A stretch of 64,000 bases of DNA from Brevibacterium aurantiacum (GCF_007558825.1 NZ_VLTK01000003.1:434001-498000), one strand, 5' to 3'. Shown: positions 1 through 8,825, counted from the first letter of the stretch. Notes: generated by a model from the letters alone, not told the origin. Made by a program: numbers and translations.

Positions 1-256
1 AATACGACCCGTGAGGCTTTACGAGGTTTCATGGTTCTCCAGGAGTTGACGATGGACGGATGCAGTCTGAGCAGAATAGTGAAGCGGCAAGCAACCGGCA
101 AGACCGCAATCGTAACCGACAGAACGATATCGGGTAGTCCCCAGACGACCAAGCTGGTGACGTTCAATGTGAGAAATCACCGACTTGGGACGTGTTCTGG
201 CCAGGTGCAAGAGGGGTAGGGGCATCGCCTCAGAGGCGGTTGAGTCGGTCATCGGC
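1..256. other. Left-edge stretch without a supported gene
   Basis: The first 256 bases lie downstream of the S9 peptidase stop codon. No reading frame here shows recognisable protein sequence; the open frames have an arginine/serine/proline-rich composition typical of chance frames in GC-rich DNA. A short palindromic patch follows the peptidase stop (GCCTC next to GAGGC near 227-238) but is too small to call a terminator. I see nothing else. Confidence 0.5.
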
Positions 257-2278
257 TCAGTGGATCGCCGAGGCGGTCTGGTCGTCGAGATTCGCATCGA
301 CGTCTCCGCCCAGATGCTGGTCCCACCAGTCGAGCATCGCTTCGAAACGCTGCCGACGGTGGCGGGGCTGGCCCGAGCGTGAGAGTTCGTGGTTCTCTCC
401 GGGGAAGATGAGCATTTCGGTGTCCACACCGGCCCGCTGCAGCGCGGCATAATACTGCTGAGCCTGTTCGAGCGGACAGCGGAAGTCGAGTTCCGAATGC
501 ATCACCAGGCTGGGCGTGTGCACCTGCGAGGCGTGTGCCAAAGGCGACTGCCGTGCAATGGCCTCCCGATCACGGGTGGTGTACTCCTCGGTGAAGAACC
601 GTCCGATGTCAGAGGTGCCCACGAAGCTGTCGGGGTCGAGGTAGCCGCGTTCGACGATGGCCGCCTGGAAGCGATGATCTGCAGCAGTGATCATCGCGGT
701 GAGATAGCCGCCGTAGGATCCGCCCTGGACGCCGAGACGGGTGGAGTCGAGCTCGGCATCATTGGCCAGCGCGTGGTCGAGGACCGCGAGAACGTCGGCC
801 ATCGCTGGGGCCGCCATGTCCCCCTGCACTGCGGTACCCCACGCACGGGTGCGTCCGCCGGAGCCGCGCGGGTTCGCGTAGACCACGGCGTACCCGGCGG
901 AGGTGAGCACCTGGGTTTCATCGAACCACCCGTGGGTGTACTGCGCGAACGGCCCACCGTGGATGTTGAGAATGACGGGGAACGGTCCTGGGCCGCTGGG
1001 CTTCGCCAGCCACCCCGTGATGGCCCCGCCCTCACCGTCGACTCGAAGAAGCTGCGGGAGGACGGAATTCGCGGGCGCAGGATGTGCTCTGAGGACCTCG
1101 CCGTCGCCAGCGGATGTCCGGCCGGATCCGGAGAGTCGCACACGGTCGAGAACAGCAGGGTTCGTGGGCGTCTCCCCTGTCCAGACGAGATTGTCTCCGT
1201 CCACGTCGAAGCCGTTGACCACTGCCGTGTCATCCGTGAGGAAGTTCAGTTCGTCCAGTGTCCGCGTCTCGGCAGCGAGTTCGATCGCGATGATCCTTGA
1301 GGCTCCATCCGTGTCCACGACAGCGATGACAGAAGCCTTCGCCGCACCTGAGCCGTCTCCAGCTGTATCGATGACCTGGGGCCGGATCGACGCGACCGAG
1401 ACGGTCTCCGGGTCGGTCAGGCGTCGTGTCGAGCCAGTGGTCAGATCGTGGACGAAGAGTCCGGGCATCTGCCCAACGAAGTCGAGTTCGTCTCGGGTCA
1501 ACTCGTTGCCGACGAGCAGCACAGTCTCATCGTCGACCCAACTGTGCAGGTTCACACTCATCCGCGGCAGCGTCAGCGGCTCCGGGTGGTCTCCGCCAAG
1601 CAGCCACACCGTCGTTCGCAGGTCGGACTCGCCATGGTCGGGCACCACCGAGGAAACCACGCTGACTCGGGTGCCGCTCGGTGAGAACTGCGGGTCGTGG
1701 ACATCTGATTCCGGGGACTCCAGGAGTGTGGACATCGGCACCTCGGCTCCGCCTGCGATGCCGGACTTCCCCAGGCCCGGTTCGACGAGATCGACCAGGA
1801 AGGCCTGCGCCGGACGGTCGTTCGTGTAGCCCAGTCCGTTGCTCAGGTAGGCCGCCGAGGTGATTCGCCGTGGCGCTTCCTCAGCGGCGGGGATGTCGTC
1901 GTCCTCACCGTAGCGTCCCGGCTGCGCCACCCGCGCGACGTAGAGTGCCCGTGCGCCCTCATCGTCGAGCGCGAACTCGGAGACGCCGAGGTGGTTGTCC
2001 GTGATCCGATGAGCCGTCTCCAGGCTGGAGCCGGCGAACAGCTGAGCTGATTCCTTCTTGGCCGCACTCAGATATCCTGACCAATTGCTGCGGATTTCGG
2101 GGGCGAAGTCTCGCCAGTTGTGGGTTAGCCGTCTCGAGGTCTCCCCCGACAGCGCGAAAAGCTGCGAGAGATAGCTGTTCGACTCAAGATCGGGGCGGGT
2201 GATCGTGATGACGGCTTCGCTGCCGCGCAGCAGTGGGGATGAGTACTCGGCGAGAGAGTCGAGATCTTCGGGGTTCAT
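257..2278 (-). CDS. S9 family prolyl-oligopeptidase-like serine peptidase
   Basis: Predicted cytosolic peptidase of the S9 (prolyl oligopeptidase / acylaminoacyl peptidase) family, 673 aa from the chosen start. The N-terminal two thirds would be the beta-propeller that filters substrates; the C-terminal third is an alpha/beta hydrolase. The catalytic triad is visible: Ser521 in GGSYGGY, Asp598 in SELDFR and His630 in GENHE. The oxyanion-type HGGP motif lies upstream. No signal peptide is seen. The start at 2278 is preferred over 2287 because AAAGGA lies about 9 nt before it. It overlaps the HIT gene stop as ATGA, so it is probably the last gene of the thrS-HIT-peptidase operon. The substrate is unknown; short peptides are the likely class. 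Confidence 0.9.
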   Translation of the reverse strand: MNPEDLDSLAEYSSPLLRGSEAVITITRPDLESNSYLSQLFALSGETSRRLTHNWRDFAPEIRSNWSGYLSAAKKESAQLFAGSSLETAHRITDNHLGVSEFALDDEGARALYVARVAQPGRYGEDDDIPAAEEAPRRITSAAYLSNGLGYTNDRPAQAFLVDLVEPGLGKSGIAGGAEVPMSTLLESPESDVHDPQFSPSGTRVSVVSSVVPDHGESDLRTTVWLLGGDHPEPLTLPRMSVNLHSWVDDETVLLVGNELTRDELDFVGQMPGLFVHDLTTGSTRRLTDPETVSVASIRPQVIDTAGDGSGAAKASVIAVVDTDGASRIIAIELAAETRTLDELNFLTDDTAVVNGFDVDGDNLVWTGETPTNPAVLDRVRLSGSGRTSAGDGEVLRAHPAPANSVLPQLLRVDGEGGAITGWLAKPSGPGPFPVILNIHGGPFAQYTHGWFDETQVLTSAGYAVVYANPRGSGGRTRAWGTAVQGDMAAPAMADVLAVLDHALANDAELDSTRLGVQGGSYGGYLTAMITAADHRFQAAIVERGYLDPDSFVGTSDIGRFFTEEYTTRDREAIARQSPLAHASQVHTPSLVMHSELDFRCPLEQAQQYYAALQRAGVDTEMLIFPGENHELSRSGQPRHRRQRFEAMLDWWDQHLGGDVDANLDDQTASAIH

Positions 2279-2874
2279 CTGTTCCATTCCTTTGACAGCG
2301 CAGCCTGCACGTCGGCGTGCACCTGCGGCAGAGCTTTGGTCTGTGCCACGACGGGCAGGAAGTTCGAGTCCCCGCCCCATCTGGGCACAATGTGCTGATG
2401 GAGGTGCGCAGCGATACCGGCACCTGCCACGGGTCCTTGGTTCATTCCCAAGTTGAAGCCGTCAGGGGACGATACGGCGCGAATCACGGTCATCGCCTTC
2501 TGCGAGAAGTGGGAGAGTTCCGCCGTCTCCGACTCGGACAGCTCCGTGTAGTCCGCGACGTGACGATAGGGGCAGATGAGGAGGTGGCCCGGGTTATACG
2601 GGTACAGATTGAGCACTGCGTACACTTCCTCGCCGCGGGCCACGATCAGGCCCTGTTCGTCGGACCTCGTCGGCGCCGTACAGAACGGGCACTCGGAAAC
2701 TCCGGAGTGCTTGGGTTTGTCCTGCCCTCCGATGTAGACCATCCGATGCGGTGTCCACAGCCGCTGGAAACCATCGGACTCCCCCGGAAAACCCGCAGCC
2801 GCCTCGGGTTCGGGCATGCCTTCACAAGGATCGGGCCTGCCCTCGCCGAGGCGGTTGTGTGGGTCCTCTGTCAT
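2275..2874 (-). CDS. HIT-domain protein, probable Ap4A phosphorylase type
   Basis: 199-aa histidine-triad protein. The catalytic HxHxH motif (HLHQH) is at residues 157-161, and a CPFC pair at 62-65 may bind zinc, as in the mycobacterial Rv2613c-type Ap4A phosphorylases. The family cleaves dinucleoside polyphosphates or aminoacyl-adenylates. Position supports this: it starts within the thrS stop codon (ATGA overlap), and aminoacyl-tRNA synthetases make Ap4A as a by-product. The first 40 residues are variable and probably disordered. Phosphorylase versus hydrolase activity cannot be told from sequence alone. Confidence 0.9.
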   Translation of the reverse strand: MTEDPHNRLGEGRPDPCEGMPEPEAAAGFPGESDGFQRLWTPHRMVYIGGQDKPKHSGVSECPFCTAPTRSDEQGLIVARGEEVYAVLNLYPYNPGHLLICPYRHVADYTELSESETAELSHFSQKAMTVIRAVSSPDGFNLGMNQGPVAGAGIAAHLHQHIVPRWGGDSNFLPVVAQTKALPQVHADVQAALSKEWNR

Positions 2875-4877
2875 ACCTGGGCCTTGGTTTCGATGGATTC
2901 GACGATTCGGGTGACCGCCTCGGCGACGGATACGCCGTTGTCCTGCTCACCGTTGCGGAAACGGAACGACACAGCATTCGCGTCGCGATCCTCCCCACCG
3001 GCGATGAGCACGAAGGGCACCTTCGACTTCGAGGCGTTGCGAATCTTCTTCGGGAACCGATCGTCGCTGTCATCGATCTCGACGCGAACGCCGGCAGCCC
3101 GCAGCTGTGAGGCCACCTCGGCGAGGTAGTCGTTGAACTCCTCGGCCACGGGGATGCAGGTGACCTGTACCGGTGCCAGCCAGACGGGGAACGCGCCCGC
3201 ATAGTGTTCGATGAGCACACCCATGAACCGCTCGATGGACCCGAACTTCGCCGAGTGGATCATCACCGGCTGCTTACGAGTACCGTCGGCGGCCTGGTAT
3301 TCCAGGCCGAAGCGCTCCGGCTGATTGAAGTCGAGCTGCACGGTCGACATCTGCCAGGTCCGGCCGATGGCATCGCGGGCCTGGACGGAGACCTTGGGAC
3401 CGTAGAACGCGGCTCCGCCGGGATCGGGGACCAGTTCGAGCCCGGTCTCCCGTGCAACCTCTTCGAGGACCTGAGTGGCTTCTGCCCACTGTTCATCGGA
3501 GCCGATGAATTTGTCCTTCTTCTTCCCGTCTTCGTCGCGTGTGGAGAGTTCGAGGTAGAAGTCGTCGAGTCCGAAATCACGCAGCAGGCTGAGGACGAAT
3601 TCGAGCAGGTGACGGATCTCCTTCGCGGCGTCTTCCTGCGCCACATAGGAGTGCGAATCGTCCTGGGTCAGTGCGCGCACACGGGTGAGACCATGGACGA
3701 CCCCAGAGGCCTCGTCACGGTACACGGTGCCGAATTCGAAGAGACGAAGGGGAAGTTCGCGATAGGAGCGTCCGCGCGAGCGGAAGATCAGGTTGTGCAT
3801 CGGGCAGTTCATCGCCTTGAGACGATAGGGGGTGCCCTCCTTGACGATTTCCCCGGATTCGTCGCGGACCTCGTCGACGGAGATCGGCGGGAACATGTTC
3901 TCGCCGTAGTACGGCAGATGCCCGGAGGTGTAGTACAGGGTCTCCTTGGAGATGTGCGGGGTGCCGACGTACTCGAAGCCCTCTTCGATGTGGCGGGCGC
4001 GGACGTAATCCTCCATCTCGCGCTTGATGACTCCGCCCTTCGGGTGGAAGACGGGCAGACCGGAGCCGAGCTCCTCGGGGAACGAGAACAGATCGAGTTC
4101 GGCACCGAGCTTGCGGTGGTCACGGCGTTCTGCCTCGGCGAGGCGATCCTGGTGGGCTTTGAGATCCTCCTTCGAGGCCCAGGCGGTGCCGTAGACGCGC
4201 TGCAGGCTCGCATTGGCCTGGTCTCCGCGCCAATAGGCCGCCGAGGAGCGGGTGACTGCGAACCCGTTGCCGATCAGTTTGGTCGTGGGCAGGTGCGGTC
4301 CGCGGCAGAGGTCCTGCCACACGATTTCGCCCTTGCGGTCAAGGTTCTCGTAGACGGTGAGTTCACCGGCGCCGACCTCGACGGAGGCCGAGTCGTCGGA
4401 GCCCGCGCCCTTGTCAGAGATGAGTTCGAGTTTGTAGGGCTCATCGGCCATACGCGCCTTCGCCTCATCTTCGGTGACGACGACTCGATTGAAGGTCTGG
4501 CCGGATTTCACGATCTGGGCGGCCTTCTTCTGAATCGCCTTGAGATCTTCAGGGGTGAAGGGCTCAGCGACATCGAAATCGAAGTAGTAGCCGTCTGTGA
4601 TGTAGGGCCCGATGCCGAGCTTCGCGTCTGGGAACAGGTCCTGAACGGCCTGGGCGGTGACGTGTGCGGCCGAGTGGCGCAGGATGTCGAGACCCGCGGG
4701 GGAATCGATGGCGATCGGAGCGACCTTGTCACCAGCGGAAAGTTCGCGGCTGAGGTCGACAGGCTGCCCGTCGAGCCACATTGCAACGACCGTGCGGTCC
4801 GTGGAGAAGATCTCCGTGCCGGTCAGTCCCTGTTTCCAAGGAATGGTCTCTCCCGCGCAGTCAATGCTGTCTGCCAC
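2871..4877 (-). CDS. thrS: Threonyl-tRNA synthetase
   Basis: Charges tRNA-Thr in the cytosol. It has a TGS domain, an editing domain (HSAAH, as in HxxxH editing sites), a class II catalytic core (AMNCPMHN motif, [12 protein letters not shown] and the RALTQDDSH motif) and a C-terminal anticodon-binding domain. Length is 668 aa, normal for the family. The start is the GTG at 4877, because GGAGAAGA lies 3 nt upstream; a longer frame from a GTG at 4916 has no ribosome site. First gene of the thrS-HIT-S9 operon. The stop overlaps the HIT start. Confidence 0.97.
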   Translation of the reverse strand: MADSIDCAGETIPWKQGLTGTEIFSTDRTVVAMWLDGQPVDLSRELSAGDKVAPIAIDSPAGLDILRHSAAHVTAQAVQDLFPDAKLGIGPYITDGYYFDFDVAEPFTPEDLKAIQKKAAQIVKSGQTFNRVVVTEDEAKARMADEPYKLELISDKGAGSDDSASVEVGAGELTVYENLDRKGEIVWQDLCRGPHLPTTKLIGNGFAVTRSSAAYWRGDQANASLQRVYGTAWASKEDLKAHQDRLAEAERRDHRKLGAELDLFSFPEELGSGLPVFHPKGGVIKREMEDYVRARHIEEGFEYVGTPHISKETLYYTSGHLPYYGENMFPPISVDEVRDESGEIVKEGTPYRLKAMNCPMHNLIFRSRGRSYRELPLRLFEFGTVYRDEASGVVHGLTRVRALTQDDSHSYVAQEDAAKEIRHLLEFVLSLLRDFGLDDFYLELSTRDEDGKKKDKFIGSDEQWAEATQVLEEVARETGLELVPDPGGAAFYGPKVSVQARDAIGRTWQMSTVQLDFNQPERFGLEYQAADGTRKQPVMIHSAKFGSIERFMGVLIEHYAGAFPVWLAPVQVTCIPVAEEFNDYLAEVASQLRAAGVRVEIDDSDDRFPKKIRNASKSKVPFVLIAGGEDRDANAVSFRFRNGEQDNGVSVAEAVTRIVESIETKAQV

Positions 4878-4946
4878 TGATCTTCTCCGTTCGTCTGTTC
4901 TAGGGTGTCTCGCCACTCGAGTCTAATACCAAATCGGCGGTGCGAA

Positions 4947-4986
4947 ACCAGTTGGGTGGCAGTCGTGAGACCGCCACCCAACTGGT
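4947..4986 (-). terminator. Strong hairpin between DUF4352 gene and thrS
   Basis: Perfect 14-bp stem (4947-4960 with 4973-4986) and a 12-nt loop. It lies about 75 bases after the stop of the upstream minus-strand gene and about 70 bases before thrS. On the minus strand it is followed only by TTT, so it fits an actinobacterial hairpin terminator with a weak U-tract. I do not see T-box elements, so I do not call it a thrS riboswitch. Confidence 0.7.
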
Positions 4987-5062
4987 GAATCATATACAGT
5001 TTTCGATGTCAGCGCGGTTCGCGCCTACGTCAGTCGGGATCGGAGGGTCGTCCCGAGCCGTA

Positions 5063-6412
5063 TCACGCGGCCTTGCTGAATTCGAAGTCCTTGCCCTTGC
5101 CCAGATCTTCGCTCATGGAGAGCTTCAGGTGCACCTTGTCGACCTCGGCGGACGGAACTGCGAATGCGAGTTCGACGGTCTCTTCTCCTCCAGCCGGGAT
5201 CGGGTCAGAGAAAGGGAAGCCGCCCTTGTATTTGGAGGCGTCGAACACATCCTCATATTCCTTGCCCGCACCATTGTCGGCGGTGAACTGTGCAAGCGAA
5301 AGATCGACGTCGGAACTTCCACTGTTCTTGGCAGTCACAGTGACGATCGCGATCTCGCCATTGCTGCTTTCGGCGCCTGCAGCATATTCGGACGCGGTAC
5401 CTGATTTCACGGCGACCGCCGCCGTCACATCGGTGCCGACCTCGACACCGCCGCCCTCGACCGGAGGAGCCGCCGCTTCACTGCCGTCAGACGAGCCTGC
5501 ACCCTGACTGGGGTCCTGCGCAGGGTCGGAGGGACCCTGAACCGGAGCTGCGGATGAGGACTGCTCGTCGGCGGCTTCGCCGATCGCCGTGATGAACATG
5601 CCGCCGAAGATCAAGGTGACGATGACCGAGATGATCGAGAACAGGATGGCGATGAAGCTGAGGATCATGCCGGTGATGGTCATGCCCTTGTTATTGGCCA
5701 ACCCCTTCTTGATCGCGGAGAGACCGACGAAGGCGAAGATCGCGCCGGCAACGCCGAAGATGAATCCGATTCCGAAGAAGATGGACAGGACGATGCCGGC
5801 GATGCCGCCGATCAACGCGAGGATTCCCCAGATGTTCTTCGACTTGTTGTTCCCCGAGCCTGCAGAATACGAACCGTAGCTCGCATTTGGGTTGGCTGGG
5901 ATGAACTGGTCCGAAGAACCCTCAGCACCGGCGTAAGCGGGCTGCTGGCCGTACTGGTTCGCGTCATAGCCCTGCGCGTTGGGGTCGTAGCCCTGACCAT
6001 AGCCGCCCTGATTCTGGCTGTAGGGGTCCTGGCTGTAGGGGTCCTGGCTGTAACCCTGCGCGTTGGCATCGTAGCCCTGAGCGTTGGGATCATAACCCTG
6101 GCCGTAGCCGCCCTGGTTCTGGTCGTATCCTGGAGCACCCGTGTCGTTTGGCTGCGAGCCGTACTGGGGCTGCGAACCGTACTGCGGTGGCTGCGAACCG
6201 TACTGCGGCTGCTGATTCGGATCGTTCTGCGAGCCGTACTGTGGTGCCTGCTGCCCGTTGTTCTGCGAACCGTACTGCGGTGGCTGCTGCCCGTTGTTCT
6301 GATCACCCGAAAAACCAGGAGCACTGGGCGGCTGGTTGTCGGGGCCCTGACCGTTGGGGTTCTGATTTCCAGAACCGTTGTTCGGTTCGTACGGGTTCTG
6401 AGGAGTAGACAT
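5063..6412 (-). CDS. Q/N/G/Y-rich membrane protein with C-terminal DUF4352-like domain
   Basis: 449-aa protein in three parts. Residues 1-190 are low complexity, with repeated QYGSQ, GYDPNAQGYD and QDPYS units. About 193-280 holds three or four hydrophobic segments resembling DUF4190/DUF4870-type membrane regions. Residues from about 315 form a beta-rich extracytoplasmic domain (IVTVTAKNSG, GEETVELAFAVP) like DUF4352/telomeric-repeat-binding-like lipoproteins. The start at 6412 has GGAG 6 nt upstream; an ATG further upstream lacks a site. Function is unknown; a cell-envelope role is inferred. A second protein with the same kind of repeat head lies at 16817-17629. Confidence 0.8.
   Translation of the reverse strand: MSTPQNPYEPNNGSGNQNPNGQGPDNQPPSAPGFSGDQNNGQQPPQYGSQNNGQQAPQYGSQNDPNQQPQYGSQPPQYGSQPQYGSQPNDTGAPGYDQNQGGYGQGYDPNAQGYDANAQGYSQDPYSQDPYSQNQGGYGQGYDPNAQGYDANQYGQQPAYAGAEGSSDQFIPANPNASYGSYSAGSGNNKSKNIWGILALIGGIAGIVLSIFFGIGFIFGVAGAIFAFVGLSAIKKGLANNKGMTITGMILSFIAILFSIISVIVTLIFGGMFITAIGEAADEQSSSAAPVQGPSDPAQDPSQGAGSSDGSEAAAPPVEGGGVEVGTDVTAAVAVKSGTASEYAAGAESSNGEIAIVTVTAKNSGSSDVDLSLAQFTADNGAGKEYEDVFDASKYKGGFPFSDPIPAGGEETVELAFAVPSAEVDKVHLKLSMSEDLGKGKDFEFSKAA
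5934..6320 (-). repeat. Coding tandem repeats (QYGSQ / GYDPNAQ / DPYSQ units)
   Basis: Several short in-frame repeats are packed here, including a 15-bp unit present almost perfectly three times from 6014 and repeated blocks coding QYGSQ between about 6140 and 6300. They make the disordered head of the DUF4352-type protein. Copy number could vary by slippage. Confidence 0.75.
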
Positions 6413-6445
6413 GAGTGCTCCGAAGTCTTCGTCGATGGTTACCGT

Positions 6446-6461
6446 CACTAGCGTACTAGTG
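6446..6461. promoter_or_regulatory. Inverted repeat upstream of the DUF4352 gene
   Basis: CACTAG-N4-CTAGTG, perfect 6-bp arms, centred about 41 bases before the start codon at 6412. Its position fits a repressor or activator site in the promoter of that gene. No regulator can be assigned. Confidence 0.35.
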
Positions 6462-6562
6462 AATGTGTCGCTTTCCCCATGGCATCCACGTGGCAGTCCT
6501 GACACACGACCGACACATCGAAGCCGAGCTCTTCGCGCTGGAGGCGCGGATGGTGAATGCAC

Positions 6563-6591
6563 GAAGCCCCGAGTGAGTCACTCGGGGCTTC
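6563..6591 (-). terminator. Terminator hairpin of the tRNA cluster
   Basis: Perfect 13-bp GC-rich stem (6563-6575 with 6579-6591) with a 3-nt loop, 6 bases after the 3' end of tRNA-Val(GAC). No clear U-tract follows. It would end the tRNA transcript before the DUF4352 promoter. Confidence 0.75.
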
Positions 6592-6596
6592 TCCTG

Positions 6597-6668
6597 TGCG
6601 CGATACTGGGATCGAACCAGTGACCTCTTCCGTGTCAGGGAAGCGCGCTACCGCTGCGCCAATCGCGC
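6597..6668 (-). tRNA. tRNA-Val (GAC)
   Basis: 72-nt cloverleaf without encoded CCA. The acceptor stem GCGCGAT pairs with ATCGCGC; the anticodon stem CTTCC/GGAAG encloses loop CTGACAC, with anticodon GAC; the T-loop is TTCGATC. It reads GUC/GUU valine codons. Last of four tRNAs in the transcript. Confidence 0.95.
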
Positions 6669-6704
6669 CTTATTCATTTGTTGCACCGGAACACAAGGTC
6701 CCTG

Positions 6705-6776
6705 TGCGCGATACTGGGATCGAACCAGTGACCTCTTCCGTGTGAAGGAAGCGCGCTACCGCTGCGCCAATCGCGC
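6705..6776 (-). tRNA. tRNA-Val (CAC)
   Basis: 72 nt, nearly identical to the neighbouring tRNA-Val. The anticodon loop is TTCACAC, giving CAC, which reads GUG, a heavily used codon in this genome. The near-identity and the shared bases after the 3' end point to a tandem duplication followed by anticodon change. Confidence 0.95.
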
Positions 6777-6810
6777 CGACTCACCAACAGCGAACCGTTG
6801 GACGAATCCG

Positions 6811-6881
6811 AGGTGGCGACGGGATTCGAACCCGTGTATACGGCTTTGCAGGCCGCTGCCTCGCCTCTCGGCCACGCCACC
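6811..6881 (-). tRNA. tRNA-Cys (GCA)
   Basis: 71-nt cloverleaf. Acceptor GGTGGCG/CGCCACC; anticodon stem GCGGC/GCCGT around loop CTGCAAA, anticodon GCA; T-loop TTCGAAT. Discriminator U, as expected for tRNA-Cys. Confidence 0.95.
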
Positions 6882-6907
6882 ATCAAGGCAGTGCCATGAC
6901 GCCTTCG

Positions 6908-6980
6908 AGCGGATGACGGGATTCGAACCCGCGACCCTCACCTTGGCAAGGTGATGCTCTACCAGCTGAGCCACATCCGC
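6908..6980 (-). tRNA. tRNA-Gly (GCC)
   Basis: 73-nt cloverleaf. Acceptor GCGGATG with CATCCGC; anticodon stem TCACC/GGTGA around TTGCCAA, anticodon GCC. First tRNA of the Gly-Cys-Val-Val cluster; the Gly-Cys-Val order is common in actinobacteria. Confidence 0.95.
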
Positions 6981-7019
6981 ATTTCTCGCTGCCCGGTTTC
7001 CCTGGCAACGAGATATAAC

Positions 7020-7046
7020 TCTATACGCAGGTGGCGGTCCATGCAA
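7020..7046 (-). promoter_or_regulatory. Candidate promoter of the tRNA cluster
   Basis: On the minus strand TTGCAT (7046-7041) and TATAGA (7025-7020) are separated by 15 bases and lie about 40 bases upstream of tRNA-Gly. The spacer is short of the ideal 17, so the exact boxes are uncertain. Confidence 0.35.
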
Positions 7047-7104
7047 AATCAGATCCGAGTGATCGTGGTCACACACACAAATCGGGCTTTCAGACTCATC
7101 GACT

Positions 7105-7110
7105 TATATT
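7105..7110 (+). promoter_or_regulatory. -10 box, probable leaderless start of the PGPGW gene
   Basis: TATATT ends 6 bases before the GTG at 7117. At this distance transcription would begin at or next to the start codon. No convincing -35 box is seen. Confidence 0.5.
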
Positions 7111-7116
7111 GGAAGA

Positions 7117-7593
7117 GTGAACGACGATCCCCAGGACAAGCGCCCCACAGGGTGGCTGTCACGCCATCACAAGCAAGGCGTGCGCCCCTGGCGCAAGACG
7201 CGTCTGAGCTTCCTGCGCTGGCGCAGAACCGTCATGGCCAACCCGCACACGGCACGGCTCTATCGGACCATCGTCGGTGGAGTGGGCACGCTCATCGTGC
7301 TCATCGGCCTGGTGCTCGTGCCGTTTCCGGGCCCGGGGTGGCTCATCGTCATCATCGGACTGTTCGTCATCTCCAGCGAGTTCCGTTGGGCGCAGCGGAT
7401 TCTGCACTTCGTCCGCCTCAACGTGGAGAAATGGACGCACTGGGTCATGGCGCGGCCGGTCTGGGTGCGCTGGACGCTCGCTGCGGTTACAGCGGCACTA
7501 GTTGCCGTTGTCGTCTGGGCCGCCTTCAGGATCATCGGACTCCCCGACTGGGTGCCCGAAATCGAGGTCCTCAAATACCTCGAGCTGCAGTAG
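7117..7593 (+). CDS. PGPGW-motif membrane protein (TIGR02611-like)
   Basis: 158 aa. A hydrophobic hairpin at about residues 50-88 carries the family signature FPGPGWLIVIIGL, and a second pair of membrane helices follows at about 118-145. This small integral membrane family is widespread in actinobacteria and has no assigned role. The basic N-terminus (many Arg/Lys before residue 40) predicts a cytoplasmic N-terminus. It stands alone and converges with zapE. The GTG start follows a -10-like TATATT by 6 nt, so it may be leaderless. Confidence 0.8.
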   Translation: MNDDPQDKRPTGWLSRHHKQGVRPWRKTRLSFLRWRRTVMANPHTARLYRTIVGGVGTLIVLIGLVLVPFPGPGWLIVIIGLFVISSEFRWAQRILHFVRLNVEKWTHWVMARPVWVRWTLAAVTAALVAVVVWAAFRIIGLPDWVPEIEVLKYLELQ

Positions 7594-7612
7594 CGCCGAC
7601 GAACCTGCCCAG

Positions 7613-7745
7613 AGAGCCAATTGCTGCCTGGGGAGCCACAATTGCTGCCAAGGGAGCCAGCTGCCGCCTGGAGCGCCTGTTAATGCGAGGAGCGCCTGTT
7701 AATGCGAGGAGGGCAGATCACTGCGAGGAGAGCGCTGTCAGGCGC
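7613..7745. repeat. Degenerate 19-20-bp tandem repeats at the 3' end of zapE
   Basis: A 19-bp unit occurs twice exactly (7671-7689 and 7690-7708, each beginning GAGCGCCTG), followed by a degenerate copy at 7709-7727. Before them are three related units of about 20 bp beginning GAGCCA or AGAGCC. The array fills the space between the convergent PGPGW gene and zapE and covers the zapE stop codon at 7718-7720. Confidence 0.7.
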
Positions 7746-8728
7746 GAAAGGCAGCGCATGTACTTCTTCCGGTACCCTCCAGCCAATGACTCTTCGGTGA
7801 AGACCTTGTTCAACGCCTGTCCCGAGTTGATGATCTTGACGTTGCGGTCATAGAGCCTGTCGACGAGGGCAACGAAGCGCAGCGCGACACCCTCGTTGTC
7901 GATCGTCGTTACGTCTTCCCACACGGCCGCGTCCAACCCATCGACCATGCGACCGTACCGAGAGGGATGCACGGTGGAGAGATGGCGCAGAAGTGTCGGA
8001 AAGTCGTCGCGGGCGACTGTGCCGGTCAACTCAGACGTCGCGGCATCGAGGTTCTCGGCAGGAACCGGTTCAGCCGGCTCGCTCAGCCCACGGTGGCGGT
8101 AGTCCTTGCCCTCGATGCGGTAGATGTCGAACTGGTCGGCCAGCGCCTGGATCTCTCGGATGAAGTCCTGTGCGGCGAAGCGGCCCTCCCCCAACGATCC
8201 GGGCAGAGTGTTCGAGGTGGCGATGATCTTCACGCCGGCGTCGGTGAGTTCGCGCATGAGGCGTGACATGAGCACCGTGTCGCCGGGATCGTCGAGTTCG
8301 AACTCGTCGACGCAGACGAGCTTCATCTGTGAGAGATCGTCACGGGCACGGATGAATCCGAGCGCGCCGACGAGGTTCGTGTATTCGACGAAGGTGCCGA
8401 AGGTCGCAGGCTTCTCATTCGCGTGCCAAGCCGAGGCCAACAGGTGTGTCTTGCCCACGCCGTAGCCGCCGTCGAGGTAGACGCCCTTTGGTCCGTCCTT
8501 GCCCTTCGAGAACAGCTTGCCCAGGAAGCCCTTGGATGTCGACGACGCTGCGAACTCCTCAAGTTTGTTGCGTGCCTGGGCCTGCGAGGGCTCCGAGTCA
8601 TCGGTGCGGTAGCTGGCGAAGGACACGTCGTGGAACTGCGGTGGCGGGACGAGGCCCGCAATCAGTTCTTCGGGTGCAACGTGGGGGGAACGGTCGCTCA
8701 GTGCGACCAGAGTCTGCTCGGCATTCAC
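7718..8728 (-). CDS. zapE: ZapE/AFG1-like AAA ATPase, cell division
   Basis: 336-aa P-loop ATPase of the AFG1/ZapE family. Walker A is GGYGVGKTH and Walker B VCVDEFELDD; the TSNT sensor motif follows. In Escherichia coli ZapE associates with the Z-ring; the actinobacterial role is less clear. The start chosen is the GTG at 8728, because TAGACT lies 7 nt upstream and the longer frame to 8752 has no ribosome site. The coding end runs into a tandem repeat array, so its last residues may vary between strains. Confidence 0.88.
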   Translation of the reverse strand: MNAEQTLVALSDRSPHVAPEELIAGLVPPPQFHDVSFASYRTDDSEPSQAQARNKLEEFAASSTSKGFLGKLFSKGKDGPKGVYLDGGYGVGKTHLLASAWHANEKPATFGTFVEYTNLVGALGFIRARDDLSQMKLVCVDEFELDDPGDTVLMSRLMRELTDAGVKIIATSNTLPGSLGEGRFAAQDFIREIQALADQFDIYRIEGKDYRHRGLSEPAEPVPAENLDAATSELTGTVARDDFPTLLRHLSTVHPSRYGRMVDGLDAAVWEDVTTIDNEGVALRFVALVDRLYDRNVKIINSGQALNKVFTEESLAGGYRKKYMRCLSRLTALSSQ

Positions 8729-8735
8729 TCGGCCT

Positions 8736-8741
8736 AGTCTA
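8736..8741 (-). promoter_or_regulatory. -10 box TAGACT, probable leaderless zapE transcript
   Basis: TAGACT on the minus strand ends 7 bases before the zapE GTG at 8728. No Shine-Dalgarno lies between. This fits leaderless transcription, which is common in actinobacteria. Confidence 0.6.
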
Positions 8742-8781
8742 TTGCAGGCCACGCGTGGTCGATCAACTGCCTCTGACGTGA

Positions 8782-8810
8782 GAGTGCTCTCAGCTGGCGG
8801 GAGAGCACTC
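8782..8810 (-). terminator. Hairpin after era
   Basis: Perfect 10-bp stem (8782-8791 with 8801-8810) and a 9-nt loop, 16 bases downstream of the era stop. There is no U-run. It probably ends the hrcA-to-era operon before zapE. Confidence 0.65.
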
Positions 8811-8825
8811 CCAGCTGAAGTCGTC

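Noticed and set aside
3204-4880. 558-codon open frame antisense to thrS
   Set aside because: Mirror frame of a strongly coded synthetase in GC-rich DNA; no ribosome site or recognisable domain.
4947-4986. Hairpin before thrS as a T-box riboswitch
   Set aside because: No T-box bulge or specifier loop seen; the stem fits the terminator of the preceding gene.
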